NCBI GenBank assembly: GCA_052103955.1
Contig: JBQELO010000001.1
Coordinates: 62,001 to 126,000, forward strand
Source: Paenalcaligenes sp052103955
Lineage (GTDB): Bacteria; Pseudomonadota; Gammaproteobacteria; Burkholderiales; Burkholderiaceae_B
Direction: 5' to 3'
DNA: 64,000 nt
Shown here piece by piece: positions 1 to 8,318 of this stretch. The notes under the pieces were generated by a model. The model was not told the DNA's origin. It saw only the letters and a list, made by a program, of their open reading frames with translations, and did no database searches. The position numbers and the translations under genes were made by a program. Position 1 is the first letter of the stretch. The number at the start of each line of letters is the position of its first letter.

Positions 1-1
1 T

Positions 2-400
2 TATGGGTTGGGACTACTACGCAATGATGTAGGGCTGCTAGACCCCGCAAACTTAGGGGCAGCCGAAGGCTTGGCACAGCTAGAAGCCGGTGACGTGCTG
101 ATCACCGCCAGTGTCTATCCCTATACCCGCGAAGTGATTGCTGTTGCCGAACTGGCGGCCAAAGCAGGCATCACCGTTATTGCCCTAAGCGATCAAGAGC
201 TATCACCGCTTGCCCGCGCTGCCACACATACCTTTTTAATTCCGCATCACAGCAGCTTTTTCAGCAACAGCATCAGTGCGTATTTTGTGTTCTCTGAAGC
301 ACTGCTGAACCAAGTAGCCCGGGAATTAGACGCTAGCGCCATCACCGCCTTAGAAAAGCGCGAACACTATATTGCTGCCCTACAAATAGAGCAGCCCTGA
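2..400 (+). CDS. RpiR/MurR-family regulator, SIS domain (5' truncated)
   Basis: The open frame runs in from the window edge, so only the C-terminal ~132 residues are visible. They form the second half of a SIS (sugar isomerase) domain: an alternating beta/alpha fold with the stretch VLITASVYPYTREVI, then a segment ending in a helix rich in Ala and Leu. In RpiR-type regulators this domain binds a phosphosugar and follows an N-terminal helix-turn-helix, which would lie outside the window. The product could also be another SIS protein; the length after the SIS core fits a regulator. A hairpin overlaps its stop codon. Its relation to the leftward operon that follows is convergent, so it need not control that operon. 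Confidence 0.7.
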   Translation, partial: YGLGLLRNDVGLLDPANLGAAEGLAQLEAGDVLITASVYPYTREVIAVAELAAKAGITVIALSDQELSPLARAATHTFLIPHHSSFFSNSISAYFVFSEALLNQVARELDASAITALEKREHYIAALQIEQP

Positions 401-430
401 GGTATTGCCGCATCACCAGCACCTCAGGGC
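394..430 (+). terminator. Hairpin at the end of the RpiR-type gene
   Basis: GCCCTGAGGT (394-403) pairs perfectly with ACCTCAGGGC (421-430) around a 17-nt loop. The stem includes the TGA stop. It is followed by a C-rich then T-containing stretch, not a clean T tract, so intrinsic termination is only likely. It sits between convergent genes and could serve both. Confidence 0.5.
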
Positions 431-460
431 CCCCTTCTTCACAACAACACCACTTATTGT

Positions 461-1627
461 TTATACGCTATGTTGGGCAAGGTGATTCGCCAGTTTCACC
501 AGCATCGCATCACATGCCGCTAACTGCTGCACATGAATGAACTCATCTGGTTTGTGGCCTTGGTCCATACTGCCCGGACCGCAGACCACGGTGGGAATTC
601 CGGCTTGTTCAAACAACCCACCTTCGGTACCAAACGCAACCGTACCAAAATCGTCAGACCCACTAATCAACGCCAGTAATTGTGCTGCAGCACTGTCTGG
701 TGGTGTGACCAAACCGGGGTAGGCGCTTAACGGCTGCATCTCTATGCCGGTATCCGCTTGCACCGCTTGCATGGCTGGCACTAATTCTGTCTGTGCGTAC
801 TGCTGCAATTCGTCGGCCACGGTTTGGGCATCGAAGTCGGGCAACGCTCGCACTTCAAAATCAAACTCGCACTCGGCAGGAACGATGTTTAAGGCCCTAC
901 CACCTTTAATCACACCGGTTTGAATAGTGGAGTACGGTGGGTCAAAACGTGTATCCCACCATTCTGGCTGCGCCTGACGCTTACCCATTTCACCCAACCG
1001 ATTGATTAGCTGAGCGGCGTATTCAATAGCATTCACACCATAGGGTGCATAGGCGGAATGGCAGGCTGCACCTTTAATGCAGCAGCGCATGGCCAACTTA
1101 CCTTTATGGCCCAGTACGGGTTTCATTTCGGTAGGCTCACCAATCAAGCACAAACTGTATTTCAAGGGGCGTTTAGCCAGCTCGGCCAACATGGGGCGTA
1201 CGCCCAAGCAGCCAATTTCCTCGTCATAGGAAAACGCCAAATGAATGGGCGTTTTCAAGTCTGTGCTAGCAAACATGGGGACCGCAGCCAACACCGAAGC
1301 AATAAAGCCTTTCATATCGGCCGTGCCGCGCCCGTACAACTTACTGTCGTGTTCACTAAGCTGAAAAGGCTCTACCGTCCAGTTTTGGCCATCAACCGGC
1401 ACCACATCGGTGTGCCCAGACAGCACCACCCCGCCTCTGTCTTTAGGGCCGATGGTGGCAAACAAACTGGCTTTAGTGCCTTCAGCGTTGTGGAACAACT
1501 CACTTTCTACGCCATGACTCGCCAAGTAGTCACGCACAAACGTGATGAGTTCCAAGTTGGAATCACGACTGACGGTAGCAAAACCAATCAGTCGTTCCAA
1601 CACATCCCGGCTAGAGAGATTACTCAT
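461..1627 (-). CDS. argE: Acetylornithine deacetylase-like M20 metallohydrolase
   Basis: 388 residues, full length for the M20A ArgE/DapE family of zinc amidases. Visible motifs in order: SGHTDVVPV (first metal His), GRGTADMKGF (bridging Asp), YDEEIGCLG (catalytic Glu pair), GEPTEMKP (metal ligand), and GHKPDEFIH near the C terminus (last His). ArgE removes acetate from N-acetylornithine. Here the gene is last in a catabolic-looking operon with a monooxygenase, RidA and a DUF1028 protein, not with arginine genes, so the true substrate may be another N-acyl compound. Its start overlaps the DUF1028 stop by 8 bp, which suggests translational coupling. The family is certain; the symbol is a family label only. 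Confidence 0.8.
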   Translation of the reverse strand: MSNLSSRDVLERLIGFATVSRDSNLELITFVRDYLASHGVESELFHNAEGTKASLFATIGPKDRGGVVLSGHTDVVPVDGQNWTVEPFQLSEHDSKLYGRGTADMKGFIASVLAAVPMFASTDLKTPIHLAFSYDEEIGCLGVRPMLAELAKRPLKYSLCLIGEPTEMKPVLGHKGKLAMRCCIKGAACHSAYAPYGVNAIEYAAQLINRLGEMGKRQAQPEWWDTRFDPPYSTIQTGVIKGGRALNIVPAECEFDFEVRALPDFDAQTVADELQQYAQTELVPAMQAVQADTGIEMQPLSAYPGLVTPPDSAAAQLLALISGSDDFGTVAFGTEGGLFEQAGIPTVVCGPGSMDQGHKPDEFIHVQQLAACDAMLVKLANHLAQHSV

Positions 1628-2297
1628 CCCCAGGCACCCCGTAGCTAGGTGCTGCGGTAGGGTTCAAAGCGCGGGTTAAATAATCGTGCATTTGTGGCTT
1701 GTAGGCGTGCCATAGCGCTTCTAGCATGTCGATGGGCGCTTCATCCGCCCAATCTACACGCAAGTCCACCATAGGCCAACTTACATCACCCGCAATTTTT
1801 ATTGCTGCCGAATGTACTGGCCCTGCCTCACCACCTGCCGCCATTGCTGCTTGCATGGCTGCCAGCAATCTATCTGCCAACATACCGGTGGTGGTTTCAA
1901 ATGCCTTGGTCATGGCTTCAATCACCGCCTTGCTGGACAGCAGGTTACCTGCGGCAACGCACTGCTGTCCTTCAACGGCGTGATAAATACCCAATGCTTC
2001 ACTACCACTGAACAAGGCCGTACGCCCTTGTGCATCCACTACCGTCACTTGACGGTAATCGTTCCAGTCGTCTGTGGTTAACGCCTGTTTCAACGCATCG
2101 GTTGCACTCAACTGATGCTGCTGCAACTGATCCAACACACGATGCCCCAACGCTGGCAAGGTCACGTTTTGGGTTGCCACTACGCCCACACCAGCACGTA
2201 CCCATGGGCAACGCGCACCCACAGCGATACTGGAAGAACTAATGGCCACACCTAACTGACCGGTTTCTGCACAACGTCCAATAATAGAGAAGGTCAT
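1620..2297 (-). CDS. DUF1028 family protein
   Basis: 225 residues. The N-terminal run TFSIIGRCAETGQLGVAISS, followed by a conserved block with CPWVRAGVGVVATQ, is the hallmark of DUF1028, a family with an Ntn-hydrolase-like fold often found beside M20 peptidases and RidA proteins in amino-acid-type catabolic operons. The exact reaction is not established. There is no signal peptide, so it is probably cytoplasmic. It lies between ridA (15 bp upstream) and the argE-like gene, whose start it overlaps. Its co-occurrence suggests a hydrolytic step acting on an amide or acyl intermediate; that is inference. Confidence 0.8.
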   Translation of the reverse strand: MTFSIIGRCAETGQLGVAISSSSIAVGARCPWVRAGVGVVATQNVTLPALGHRVLDQLQQHQLSATDALKQALTTDDWNDYRQVTVVDAQGRTALFSGSEALGIYHAVEGQQCVAAGNLLSSKAVIEAMTKAFETTTGMLADRLLAAMQAAMAAGGEAGPVHSAAIKIAGDVSWPMVDLRVDWADEAPIDMLEALWHAYKPQMHDYLTRALNPTAAPSYGVPGDE

Positions 2298-2312
2298 GGT
2301 CTTACTCCTAAC

Positions 2313-2744
2313 TTAAGCTTTGCTGGCTTCCCAACCTTCAGGAATCACCGCAATGACATCAATTTCCATCAACCACTGAGGCTGGCCCAATGCCACCACT
2401 ACCAAACCAGTAGAGATGGGGTACACACCTTTAAGCCATTTACCTACGGCTTGGTACACCGGCTCGCGGTAACGCGGATCGATGATGTAGGTAGTGGTTT
2501 TCACGATGTGTGACAGGTCGCTGCCGGCTTCTTCCAACAGCTGCTTCACGTTTTTCATGGCTTGTTCTGCTTGTGCAGCAGGATCGCCCAAGCCCACCAA
2601 ATTACCGTCAAAGTCCGTACCTACTTGGCCACGAACATAAACAGTGTTGCCCGCACGTACGGCCTGACACAGGTCGTTATCCAACGTCTGGTTAGGGTAC
2701 GTGTCTTTGGTATTGAACATACGAATACGAGTATGTGTAGGCAT
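2313..2744 (-). CDS. RidA-family enamine/imine deaminase
   Basis: About 143 residues from the chosen ATG at 2744, which is preceded by a GAGGA Shine-Dalgarno sequence 8 nt upstream. The frame is open to a TTG at 2762, adding six residues, which is less likely. The sequence carries the YjgF/YER057c/UK114 pattern: an AGNTVYVRGQVGTD strand, a mid-protein helix with QAMKNVKQLLEEAGS, and a C-terminal LMEIDVIAV strand. RidA proteins hydrolyse reactive enamines or imines released by PLP- or flavin-dependent enzymes. Its position directly after a flavin monooxygenase gene fits removal of an imine product. The N terminus is longer than in E. coli RidA (about 128 residues). Confidence 0.85.
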   Translation of the reverse strand: MPTHTRIRMFNTKDTYPNQTLDNDLCQAVRAGNTVYVRGQVGTDFDGNLVGLGDPAAQAEQAMKNVKQLLEEAGSDLSHIVKTTTYIIDPRYREPVYQAVGKWLKGVYPISTGLVVVALGQPQWLMEIDVIAVIPEGWEASKA

Positions 2745-2783
2745 TGCGTTATTCCTCATCAATGGAATGCACTATTAGTAAAC

Positions 2784-4067
2784 TTACTCAGCCGCTACAG
2801 TCTGAGCAGTTGGGTTTTCTTCGTGATAAGCACGGTAGGTTTGCTGGGTAGCAATGTGACCAGCCACGTGTTTGGCGTCGTGCCACACACCCCAAATAAA
2901 GGATGAGCCACGACGGGACTGCCACGGCAAGCCTAGGAAATACACGCCGCGCTCTTCGGTAGATACGCCGCGCTGATGCAAAGGTTTGCCTTTTTCATCA
3001 AAGGTATCCACGTCCAACCAGCTGTAGTCAGTAGCGTAGCCAGTAGCCCAAATAATGGAGCGTACACCAGCGTTAATTAGGTCCATTTCCAGCACTGGGT
3101 TCACCATGCACTCTGGGTCAGCCAACAACGCACGAGCTTCTGGGTCTTCAGGCAGATCCAAACCATTACGCGTGACGTACTCGTCGGCGGCATCCAACAA
3201 CGCCATCAAGTTGGCATCACCAGCGCGGATGTTGTCGCCCAAATCGTTTTGGAAAGACACTTTGCCATCCTCAAAGGACTTGGTCAGACCTACCAATTTC
3301 ATGCCTTGAGCCGCCAGTTTTCGGAAATCGATGGTGTAGCCACCGTTTGCACCACTGACCGCAATAGTGACGTGTTCACGGCCGGGGGTAACTTTTTCAG
3401 CATCCCACAAGCCCAACACACCTAACCACCAGCAGAAATCACGGTTGCGGTAGCTACGTGGTGGACGGTCGTGCGGGCCTACTGACAGGTAGACATCGCG
3501 GCCTGCACGCAGCAGTTCTTCTGCAATTTGCACACCGGACGAGCCCGCACCGACCACCAACACACCACCCTCAGGTAACTGGGCTGGATTCATATACGCA
3601 GCCGAGTGAATCTGGTGCAAGCGCTCATCTTTAGGTGCAATAGCAGGAATCACTGGGCACTGGAACGGGCCAGTTGCCACCACCAAATTCAACGCATCAA
3701 ACACACCTGCAGACGTTTCCACACGGAAACCTGGGCGGCCTTCGTTGCGTACAGCTTTCTTTACTTCCACGCCCGTACGAATAGGCGCATCAATGTGTTG
3801 AGCGTAAGCTTCAAAGTAATCAGCTACTTGGTCTTTGCTCGCAAACGCGTCAGGGCTAATGCCTTGGAACGTCAAACCAGGAAAGCGATCGTGCCATGCG
3901 GGGCCGTTGGCTACCAACGAATCCCAGCGACCTGTGCGCCAACGCTCGGCGATACGGTCACGCTCTAGCACCACGTGCGCTACACCCAATTTGCTCAAAT
4001 GCTCACTGGCCGCAACACCAGCTTGTCCGGCGCCAATCACCAGCGTATCAATGGATTCAATAGTCAT
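2784..4067 (-). CDS. FAD-dependent flavin monooxygenase (FMO-like)
   Basis: 427 residues. An N-terminal FAD Rossmann motif, GAGQAGVAASEHL, starts about residue 12. A second dinucleotide motif, VVGAGSSGVQIAEELL, near residue 170 should bind NADPH. Near the C terminus is an ATGYATDYSWL stretch, typical of class B flavin monooxygenases. These enzymes hydroxylate N or S atoms, or insert oxygen, in small molecules in the cytoplasm. The gene follows a sodium:solute symporter and precedes ridA, so it probably oxidises whatever the symporter imports. Start: ATG with AAGGAA upstream. The substrate cannot be read from the sequence. Confidence 0.85.
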   Translation of the reverse strand: MTIESIDTLVIGAGQAGVAASEHLSKLGVAHVVLERDRIAERWRTGRWDSLVANGPAWHDRFPGLTFQGISPDAFASKDQVADYFEAYAQHIDAPIRTGVEVKKAVRNEGRPGFRVETSAGVFDALNLVVATGPFQCPVIPAIAPKDERLHQIHSAAYMNPAQLPEGGVLVVGAGSSGVQIAEELLRAGRDVYLSVGPHDRPPRSYRNRDFCWWLGVLGLWDAEKVTPGREHVTIAVSGANGGYTIDFRKLAAQGMKLVGLTKSFEDGKVSFQNDLGDNIRAGDANLMALLDAADEYVTRNGLDLPEDPEARALLADPECMVNPVLEMDLINAGVRSIIWATGYATDYSWLDVDTFDEKGKPLHQRGVSTEERGVYFLGLPWQSRRGSSFIWGVWHDAKHVAGHIATQQTYRAYHEENPTAQTVAAE

Positions 4068-4250
4068 TTTTCTGTTTCCTTCTGAACGGATATAGTCCGG
4101 CAGCGGTTTATCGCTGCTACAGCTGCCACCACACCTGCCCGGTATATGTTTGCGCTGCGTTAAATGTCAAAACTAGAGTTGTGTAGGCACTGCTCTATCA
4201 GTGCTTGCTGTCAGGCCAGAGCGAAGTCATGGCCCGACTAGCGAGGACAA

Positions 4251-5657
4251 TTACGCTGTTTTGGTGCTCAGACCTGGCACAGCACTACGTTGGGTCAACG
4301 CGCTCACCACAAACACGGTGATAGAGTTCAGTACCAAGGCAATCAAACCAATATTGATGGCGTACAAGTTGAATTCGCTGAAGTACATCACGAACACTGC
4401 TGCAATACCCACCACCAAACCACTCAATACACCTGCTGCGGTGGCACGCTTGAAGAACACTACTGACAACAAACCTGGCAACATCTGGCCAAAACCGGCG
4501 TAGGCGGTGTTCATCAGGTTCAACATCAAGCTTGGCAACACTACGGTCAAAATCATGGAGATGATCAAGTACACCAAGATCACAATTTGAGACAGACGCT
4601 TCTGTGATTGCAGCGGTACGTTGCTCACCAAGTTGCGGGTAAAAATACCGCCCACAGACAAGGAAATCACCGAGATCAGAATCAAACCAGACAGTGCTGC
4701 ACCAGCGGCTACGAAACCTACCGCCCAGCTTGGCAATACATCAATAGCCGTTGCGATAAACGCATGGTTAGGGCTTGGCAAATTCGGAATCTTCACCATC
4801 GCGTAGTAGGCTGCTGCGATCAGGAACGGGAACATCAGCATGTACAGCGGCATGAAACGTTTAGCGCGTTTAATACCACCAGCAGACTTACTGGTGAACA
4901 AAATCGTGATCATGAATGGCAAGCAGTAGAACGCCATGGACTGGAACACAATGGTGGACATAGAGAACACCACTTCATCTTGGTTGGCGTACGCAATAGA
5001 CGCGCCTTGGTCACGTGCTGCAATAAACAGTTCTTCCACACCACCCATCTTGTGAAACGCAGCCCAACCCACACCCACAATCGCACCAAACAGCAAAATG
5101 TCTTTCAACACCGCAATCATGGCGGGTGCTTTCACACCAGAAATAGAGATGTAGATAAACGCAATCGCACCAGCAATAATCACCGCTACCACAGGTTCAA
5201 TTTCGTAACCCAACGCATTCAACGCCACGATCAAACCTTGGAATTGCATTTGTGCCCAAGGGATCAGGAACATCAAGTAGCACACGGCCACTACCAGTTC
5301 CAACGGACGGTTTTTGAAATGGCTTTTAAACAAATCCGGCGCAGTCATTGCATCGTAGTGCTTACCGGCTTGCCAAATCTTAGGGGCCAAGAAGTAGCCT
5401 ACGGGGTAAATCAACAGCAAGAACGCCATGAACCAAATGCCGTAGTTCACGCCTTTAGCATAAATACTGCCGGGCAAACCAATCACGGTTGCCACGCTGT
5501 AAATCTCGCCCACTGCCAAGAAGAACAGGATGATCACGCCAAACGAGCGGCCACCCACCAGAAAATCAGCCACGTCCCCTTTTTTGGCATTGCGGTTGAC
5601 CATCAAGGCCAACAACAACGAGAACAGGATGATAGAAATAAAAATAAAAGCTGCCAT
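4251..5657 (-). CDS. Sodium:solute symporter (SSS family)
   Basis: 468 residues with about 13 predicted membrane spans and the SSS pattern (VGGRSFG after the first helix, then GEIYSVATVIGLPG). The family includes PanF, PutP and many carboxylate or amine carriers that couple import to Na+. It starts 22 bp after the small DUF3311 protein, a pairing commonly seen for SSS carriers in proteobacteria. It is followed by 183 bp before the monooxygenase gene, where I see no hairpin, so co-transcription is likely but not certain. The substrate is unknown; the operon content suggests an N-containing organic acid or amine. Confidence 0.85.
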   Translation of the reverse strand: MAAFIFISIILFSLLLALMVNRNAKKGDVADFLVGGRSFGVIILFFLAVGEIYSVATVIGLPGSIYAKGVNYGIWFMAFLLLIYPVGYFLAPKIWQAGKHYDAMTAPDLFKSHFKNRPLELVVAVCYLMFLIPWAQMQFQGLIVALNALGYEIEPVVAVIIAGAIAFIYISISGVKAPAMIAVLKDILLFGAIVGVGWAAFHKMGGVEELFIAARDQGASIAYANQDEVVFSMSTIVFQSMAFYCLPFMITILFTSKSAGGIKRAKRFMPLYMLMFPFLIAAAYYAMVKIPNLPSPNHAFIATAIDVLPSWAVGFVAAGAALSGLILISVISLSVGGIFTRNLVSNVPLQSQKRLSQIVILVYLIISMILTVVLPSLMLNLMNTAYAGFGQMLPGLLSVVFFKRATAAGVLSGLVVGIAAVFVMYFSEFNLYAINIGLIALVLNSITVFVVSALTQRSAVPGLSTKTA

Positions 5658-5679
5658 GAGTATTCCTTAGCGATCGTTA

Positions 5680-5886
5680 TTATTCGTCTTGGTAGTCTTT
5701 TTTATCCAAGAACCATGCTGTGGAAATACAGATGGTGGTCAGGAAGAACCACAAGAACACCCAGAAATACAAAGGCGGAAAACCTAAGATGAACTCGGTA
5801 CTAAAGCGAAAATGGTAGATGCCCAGCATGACGCTGGCATAGGGAATGATCAGCCCTATTAGTAGGCTCAAGAAACGTCTTGTCAT
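5680..5886 (-). CDS. Small DUF3311-type membrane protein
   Basis: 68 residues with two hydrophobic segments (about 7-25 and 38-57) and a charged C-terminal tail ending in KKDYQDE. It resembles the DUF3311 proteins that are co-encoded with sodium:solute symporters and may act as an accessory subunit; no mechanism is established. The ATG at 5886 has a very strong ribosome-binding site (GAGGAGGGG, 5 nt upstream). It is the first gene of the leftward operon, so the operon promoter should lie in 5890-6100. Confidence 0.7.
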   Translation of the reverse strand: MTRRFLSLLIGLIIPYASVMLGIYHFRFSTEFILGFPPLYFWVFLWFFLTTICISTAWFLDKKDYQDE

Positions 5887-6215
5887 GACCCCTCCTCGTG
5901 TGATGACTTGATGAGGTTGTGATGCTAGCGCAGTGATGCTTCAATCCTTAACTACTAAAAAGCTTGTCAAGCTATCAACTAAATATCATTAGCCACGCTA
6001 AGCCGCACCACGATTGAGCTTCAGAGAGATGTAAAAAAACCCATCTTTTAAGCTTCTAGGGAAAACCCCAGCACTAGAAACCACCTTCAACTGGGCGTTA
6101 TGAGCCTGTAATTGCTGGTATTTAACGTAAAAAGCCCTCACGCATTGCTTTTCAGCCCCTACAATAGAGGCAAGGACTCCGGTGCCCGGACAAGCACCAC
6201 CAGCAGGAGGGCCGT
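5887..6215. promoter_or_regulatory. Divergent promoter region between the transport operon and LysR gene
   Basis: 329 bp with no supportable gene. It separates two divergent units, the usual arrangement for a LysR regulator and its target operon, so it probably holds both promoters and LysR sites. The part at 5940-6080 is AT-rich. An AGGAGG Shine-Dalgarno sequence (6205-6210) serves the LysR ATG. I could not identify individual promoter boxes with confidence. Confidence 0.4.
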
Positions 6216-7154
6216 ATGGCTTTCTACACACTACGACAACTCAAATACTTCGTGACCACCGTACAAGCCGGTAGCGTCGCTGGCGCATCACGCCAATTGC
6301 ATATTGCACAACCCTCTATTTCTAACGCCATCAAGAACTTAGAAGACAGCTTTGGGGTGCAGCTCTTTATTCGTCATCACGCTCAAGGTGTATCGCTTAC
6401 CTCTAGTGGCGAGCGCTTCTACAGCAAAGCCGAAGAGCTATTGCGACTGTCATACGAATTTGAACAAAATGCACTGGCCGATAACGATGTGGTTACCGGA
6501 AAAATAGACATAGGCTGCTTTGAAACCGTCGCCCCACTGTATCTGCCCATGCTATTGGCCGAGTTTAGGGAACGCCACCCAGGGCTACATTTGCGACTGC
6601 GCGATGGCGACCAGCAAGACTTAGTACAAGGGCTTACCGCGGGCACTTTCGACTTAGTATTCTTATACGAGCATGAGCTAGACGGCACTATAGAAACCGA
6701 GCCGCTGATGCCGCCGCAAAAGCCTTATGTGCTGCTGCCTGAAAACCATCGTTTTGCGCAGCAAGACAGCATTTCTATGTTTGATCTGTGCGCAGAGCCT
6801 ATGATCTTGTTGGATATACAGCCTAGCCGTACGTTCTTTGTGAGCTTGTTCCACGATTTGGGGCTAACCCCCAATATTGTGTTTGGATCACCGTCCATTG
6901 AAATGGTGCGCGGCATGGTGGCACAAGGCTTTGGTTTCTCGTTACTGGTCACCCGCCCCGTGGTAGACCGCACCTACGATGGCAAACGTATTGTGTGTGT
7001 GGACATTAAAGAGCCTGTGGCCCGTTCTGGCTTGGTGTGCGCACGCTTAAAACGCTCACAAATCACCAAACCCGCCCAGCTATTCTTAGACTTCTGCCGC
7101 ACCCGTTTATCGCAGCTAGATGCCGCAGGTCGGCTACCGCCACCGCTTCACTAA
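6216..7154 (+). CDS. LysR-family transcriptional regulator
   Basis: 312 residues, normal LysR length. The N-terminal winged helix-turn-helix spans about residues 5-60 (GSVAGASRQLHIAQPSISNA, then NLEDSFGVQLF). The remainder is a type 2 periplasmic-binding-protein-like effector domain. Start: ATG with AGGAGG 5 nt upstream. It is divergent from the SSS/FMO/RidA/DUF1028/ArgE-like operon and is the obvious candidate to control it in response to the imported substrate or a pathway intermediate. The effector is unknown. Confidence 0.9.
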   Translation: MAFYTLRQLKYFVTTVQAGSVAGASRQLHIAQPSISNAIKNLEDSFGVQLFIRHHAQGVSLTSSGERFYSKAEELLRLSYEFEQNALADNDVVTGKIDIGCFETVAPLYLPMLLAEFRERHPGLHLRLRDGDQQDLVQGLTAGTFDLVFLYEHELDGTIETEPLMPPQKPYVLLPENHRFAQQDSISMFDLCAEPMILLDIQPSRTFFVSLFHDLGLTPNIVFGSPSIEMVRGMVAQGFGFSLLVTRPVVDRTYDGKRIVCVDIKEPVARSGLVCARLKRSQITKPAQLFLDFCRTRLSQLDAAGRLPPPLH

Positions 7155-7172
7155 CTGCTAGGCTAACCCTAT

Positions 7173-7216
7173 AAAAAACGCCCCACCACAAGGATCAATC
7201 TTGTGGGTGGGGCGTC
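7173..7216 (-). terminator. Intrinsic terminator of the Tsx-like gene
   Basis: Read on the minus strand, a GC-rich stem (7179-7193 with 7201-7214, one small bulge) is followed by six T residues (the A run at 7173-7178 on the plus strand). It lies 37 bp past the stop of the leftward Tsx-like gene and may also stop the rightward LysR transcript. Confidence 0.8.
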
Positions 7217-7252
7217 AATCATTGCGTAATCCACGTGTGTAGCGATGTCAGC

Positions 7253-8128
7253 TTAAAAGTGCCATTCGGCTTGCAACATGGGTGCTGTGGTCTTAATACC
7301 GGGCTTAAGATTGCCATTGCCCATGTAGCGGTTACCAAACTTGTTATGCCAATACTCGTAACCCACGCCTAACCAGAAGGTGTTTTTGGTGTCGAACATG
7401 ACTTTACCCACATCCATCATCAGCGAAGCACGTACCAATACCTCGGACTTCGTGCTCACACCGGCGTAATCACGGCCTTTAGGGCTGTTGTAGTTGGCGA
7501 AACCTTGAAATTTAAACGGCACAGCACCCACATCGAAAGGTAGATTCCACGCTAGGCTAGCCATGAATTGCGGATCAAATGATCTATTACTATCCGGGCA
7601 CGCTGGCGCCCCCAAACCGCAGTGATTCCACTCTTTTCCGTACATCAGGCTCAAATCCAAGAACCCGCGTGGCACATCAAACTTTAAGGTAGGGCCTATC
7701 ACCAGCAAACGCTTACGTGGTGCAAAGGCCGTATTCTTTGTGTTGAGGTCAAAACCTGCGGTTAAGGCCACATCTTTAACCGGCCCAAAACTTAAGTCGG
7801 TATCAAACACTTTGCCCATAGACAATTGGTGTCGGTAGGTGGCGTAGAACTCCGTCGCCCCATTATTACCGCTACCGTTAGACGGGTCCGCCTTACTGGA
7901 TTGCAGCATGTCTACGTTCAGGAAGTTCTGCCCGTAGGTATAGCCACTAACGTGCGTAAAGCTAAGAATGTTTTTGGTCACATCCTTATCGTTCATGGGT
8001 TCATGAAACTGTGTCCCGTAGCGGTAACTAATAAAGTTATCGCTCCACGTAATGGCTTCTGCTGAAGTGCTAAACGCTGCCATCGCCAGAACCGATGACC
8101 CCAGTAGCGTCGTACTTAATTTTTTCAT
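7253..8128 (-). CDS. Tsx-like nucleoside-specific outer membrane channel
   Basis: 291 residues. A signal peptide ends at STSAEA (about residue 25). The mature part starts ITWSDNFISYRYG and is made of alternating amphipathic strands ending in EWHF, with a terminal Phe, as in outer membrane beta-barrels. The N-terminal pattern and length fit the Tsx/OmpK nucleoside channel family. It lies directly downstream of a purine-type permease gene in the same direction, so the pair could pass nucleosides or bases across both membranes. A hairpin separates the two genes, so this gene may have its own promoter. Start: ATG with AAGGGGAG upstream. Confidence 0.75.
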   Translation of the reverse strand: MKKLSTTLLGSSVLAMAAFSTSAEAITWSDNFISYRYGTQFHEPMNDKDVTKNILSFTHVSGYTYGQNFLNVDMLQSSKADPSNGSGNNGATEFYATYRHQLSMGKVFDTDLSFGPVKDVALTAGFDLNTKNTAFAPRKRLLVIGPTLKFDVPRGFLDLSLMYGKEWNHCGLGAPACPDSNRSFDPQFMASLAWNLPFDVGAVPFKFQGFANYNSPKGRDYAGVSTKSEVLVRASLMMDVGKVMFDTKNTFWLGVGYEYWHNKFGNRYMGNGNLKPGIKTTAPMLQAEWHF

Positions 8129-8279
8129 TATTGTCTCCCCTTCGTTAGTAAACGTGCCTTGGATCTTTGTCCGTTCTAGACACGCCTTTGGTGTAAAAAA
8201 GCGTAGTGTTTACTTTCCTTTGATTACTGATAAAGAGGTGGCTGGGCCTGAACCCGTAGATAAGTTAGCCACCAAAGCA

Positions 8280-8306
8280 AGAAGGCTGCCCACCGGACAG
8301 CCTTCT
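8280..8306 (-). terminator. Hairpin after the NCS2 permease gene
   Basis: AGAAGGCTG (8280-8288) and CAGCCTTCT (8298-8306) form a 9-bp perfect stem with a 9-nt loop, 13 bp beyond the permease stop on the minus strand. It is followed on that strand by a T-rich but interrupted tract (TTGCTTTGG). It may only partly stop transcription into the Tsx-like gene. Confidence 0.6.
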
Positions 8307-8318
8307 ATGTATTTTCGT

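Noticed and set aside
4608..5792. 394-codon open frame on the plus strand opposite the symporter gene
   Set aside because: It is the shadow of a membrane-protein gene: very rich in His, Gln and Arg, with no recognisable motif.
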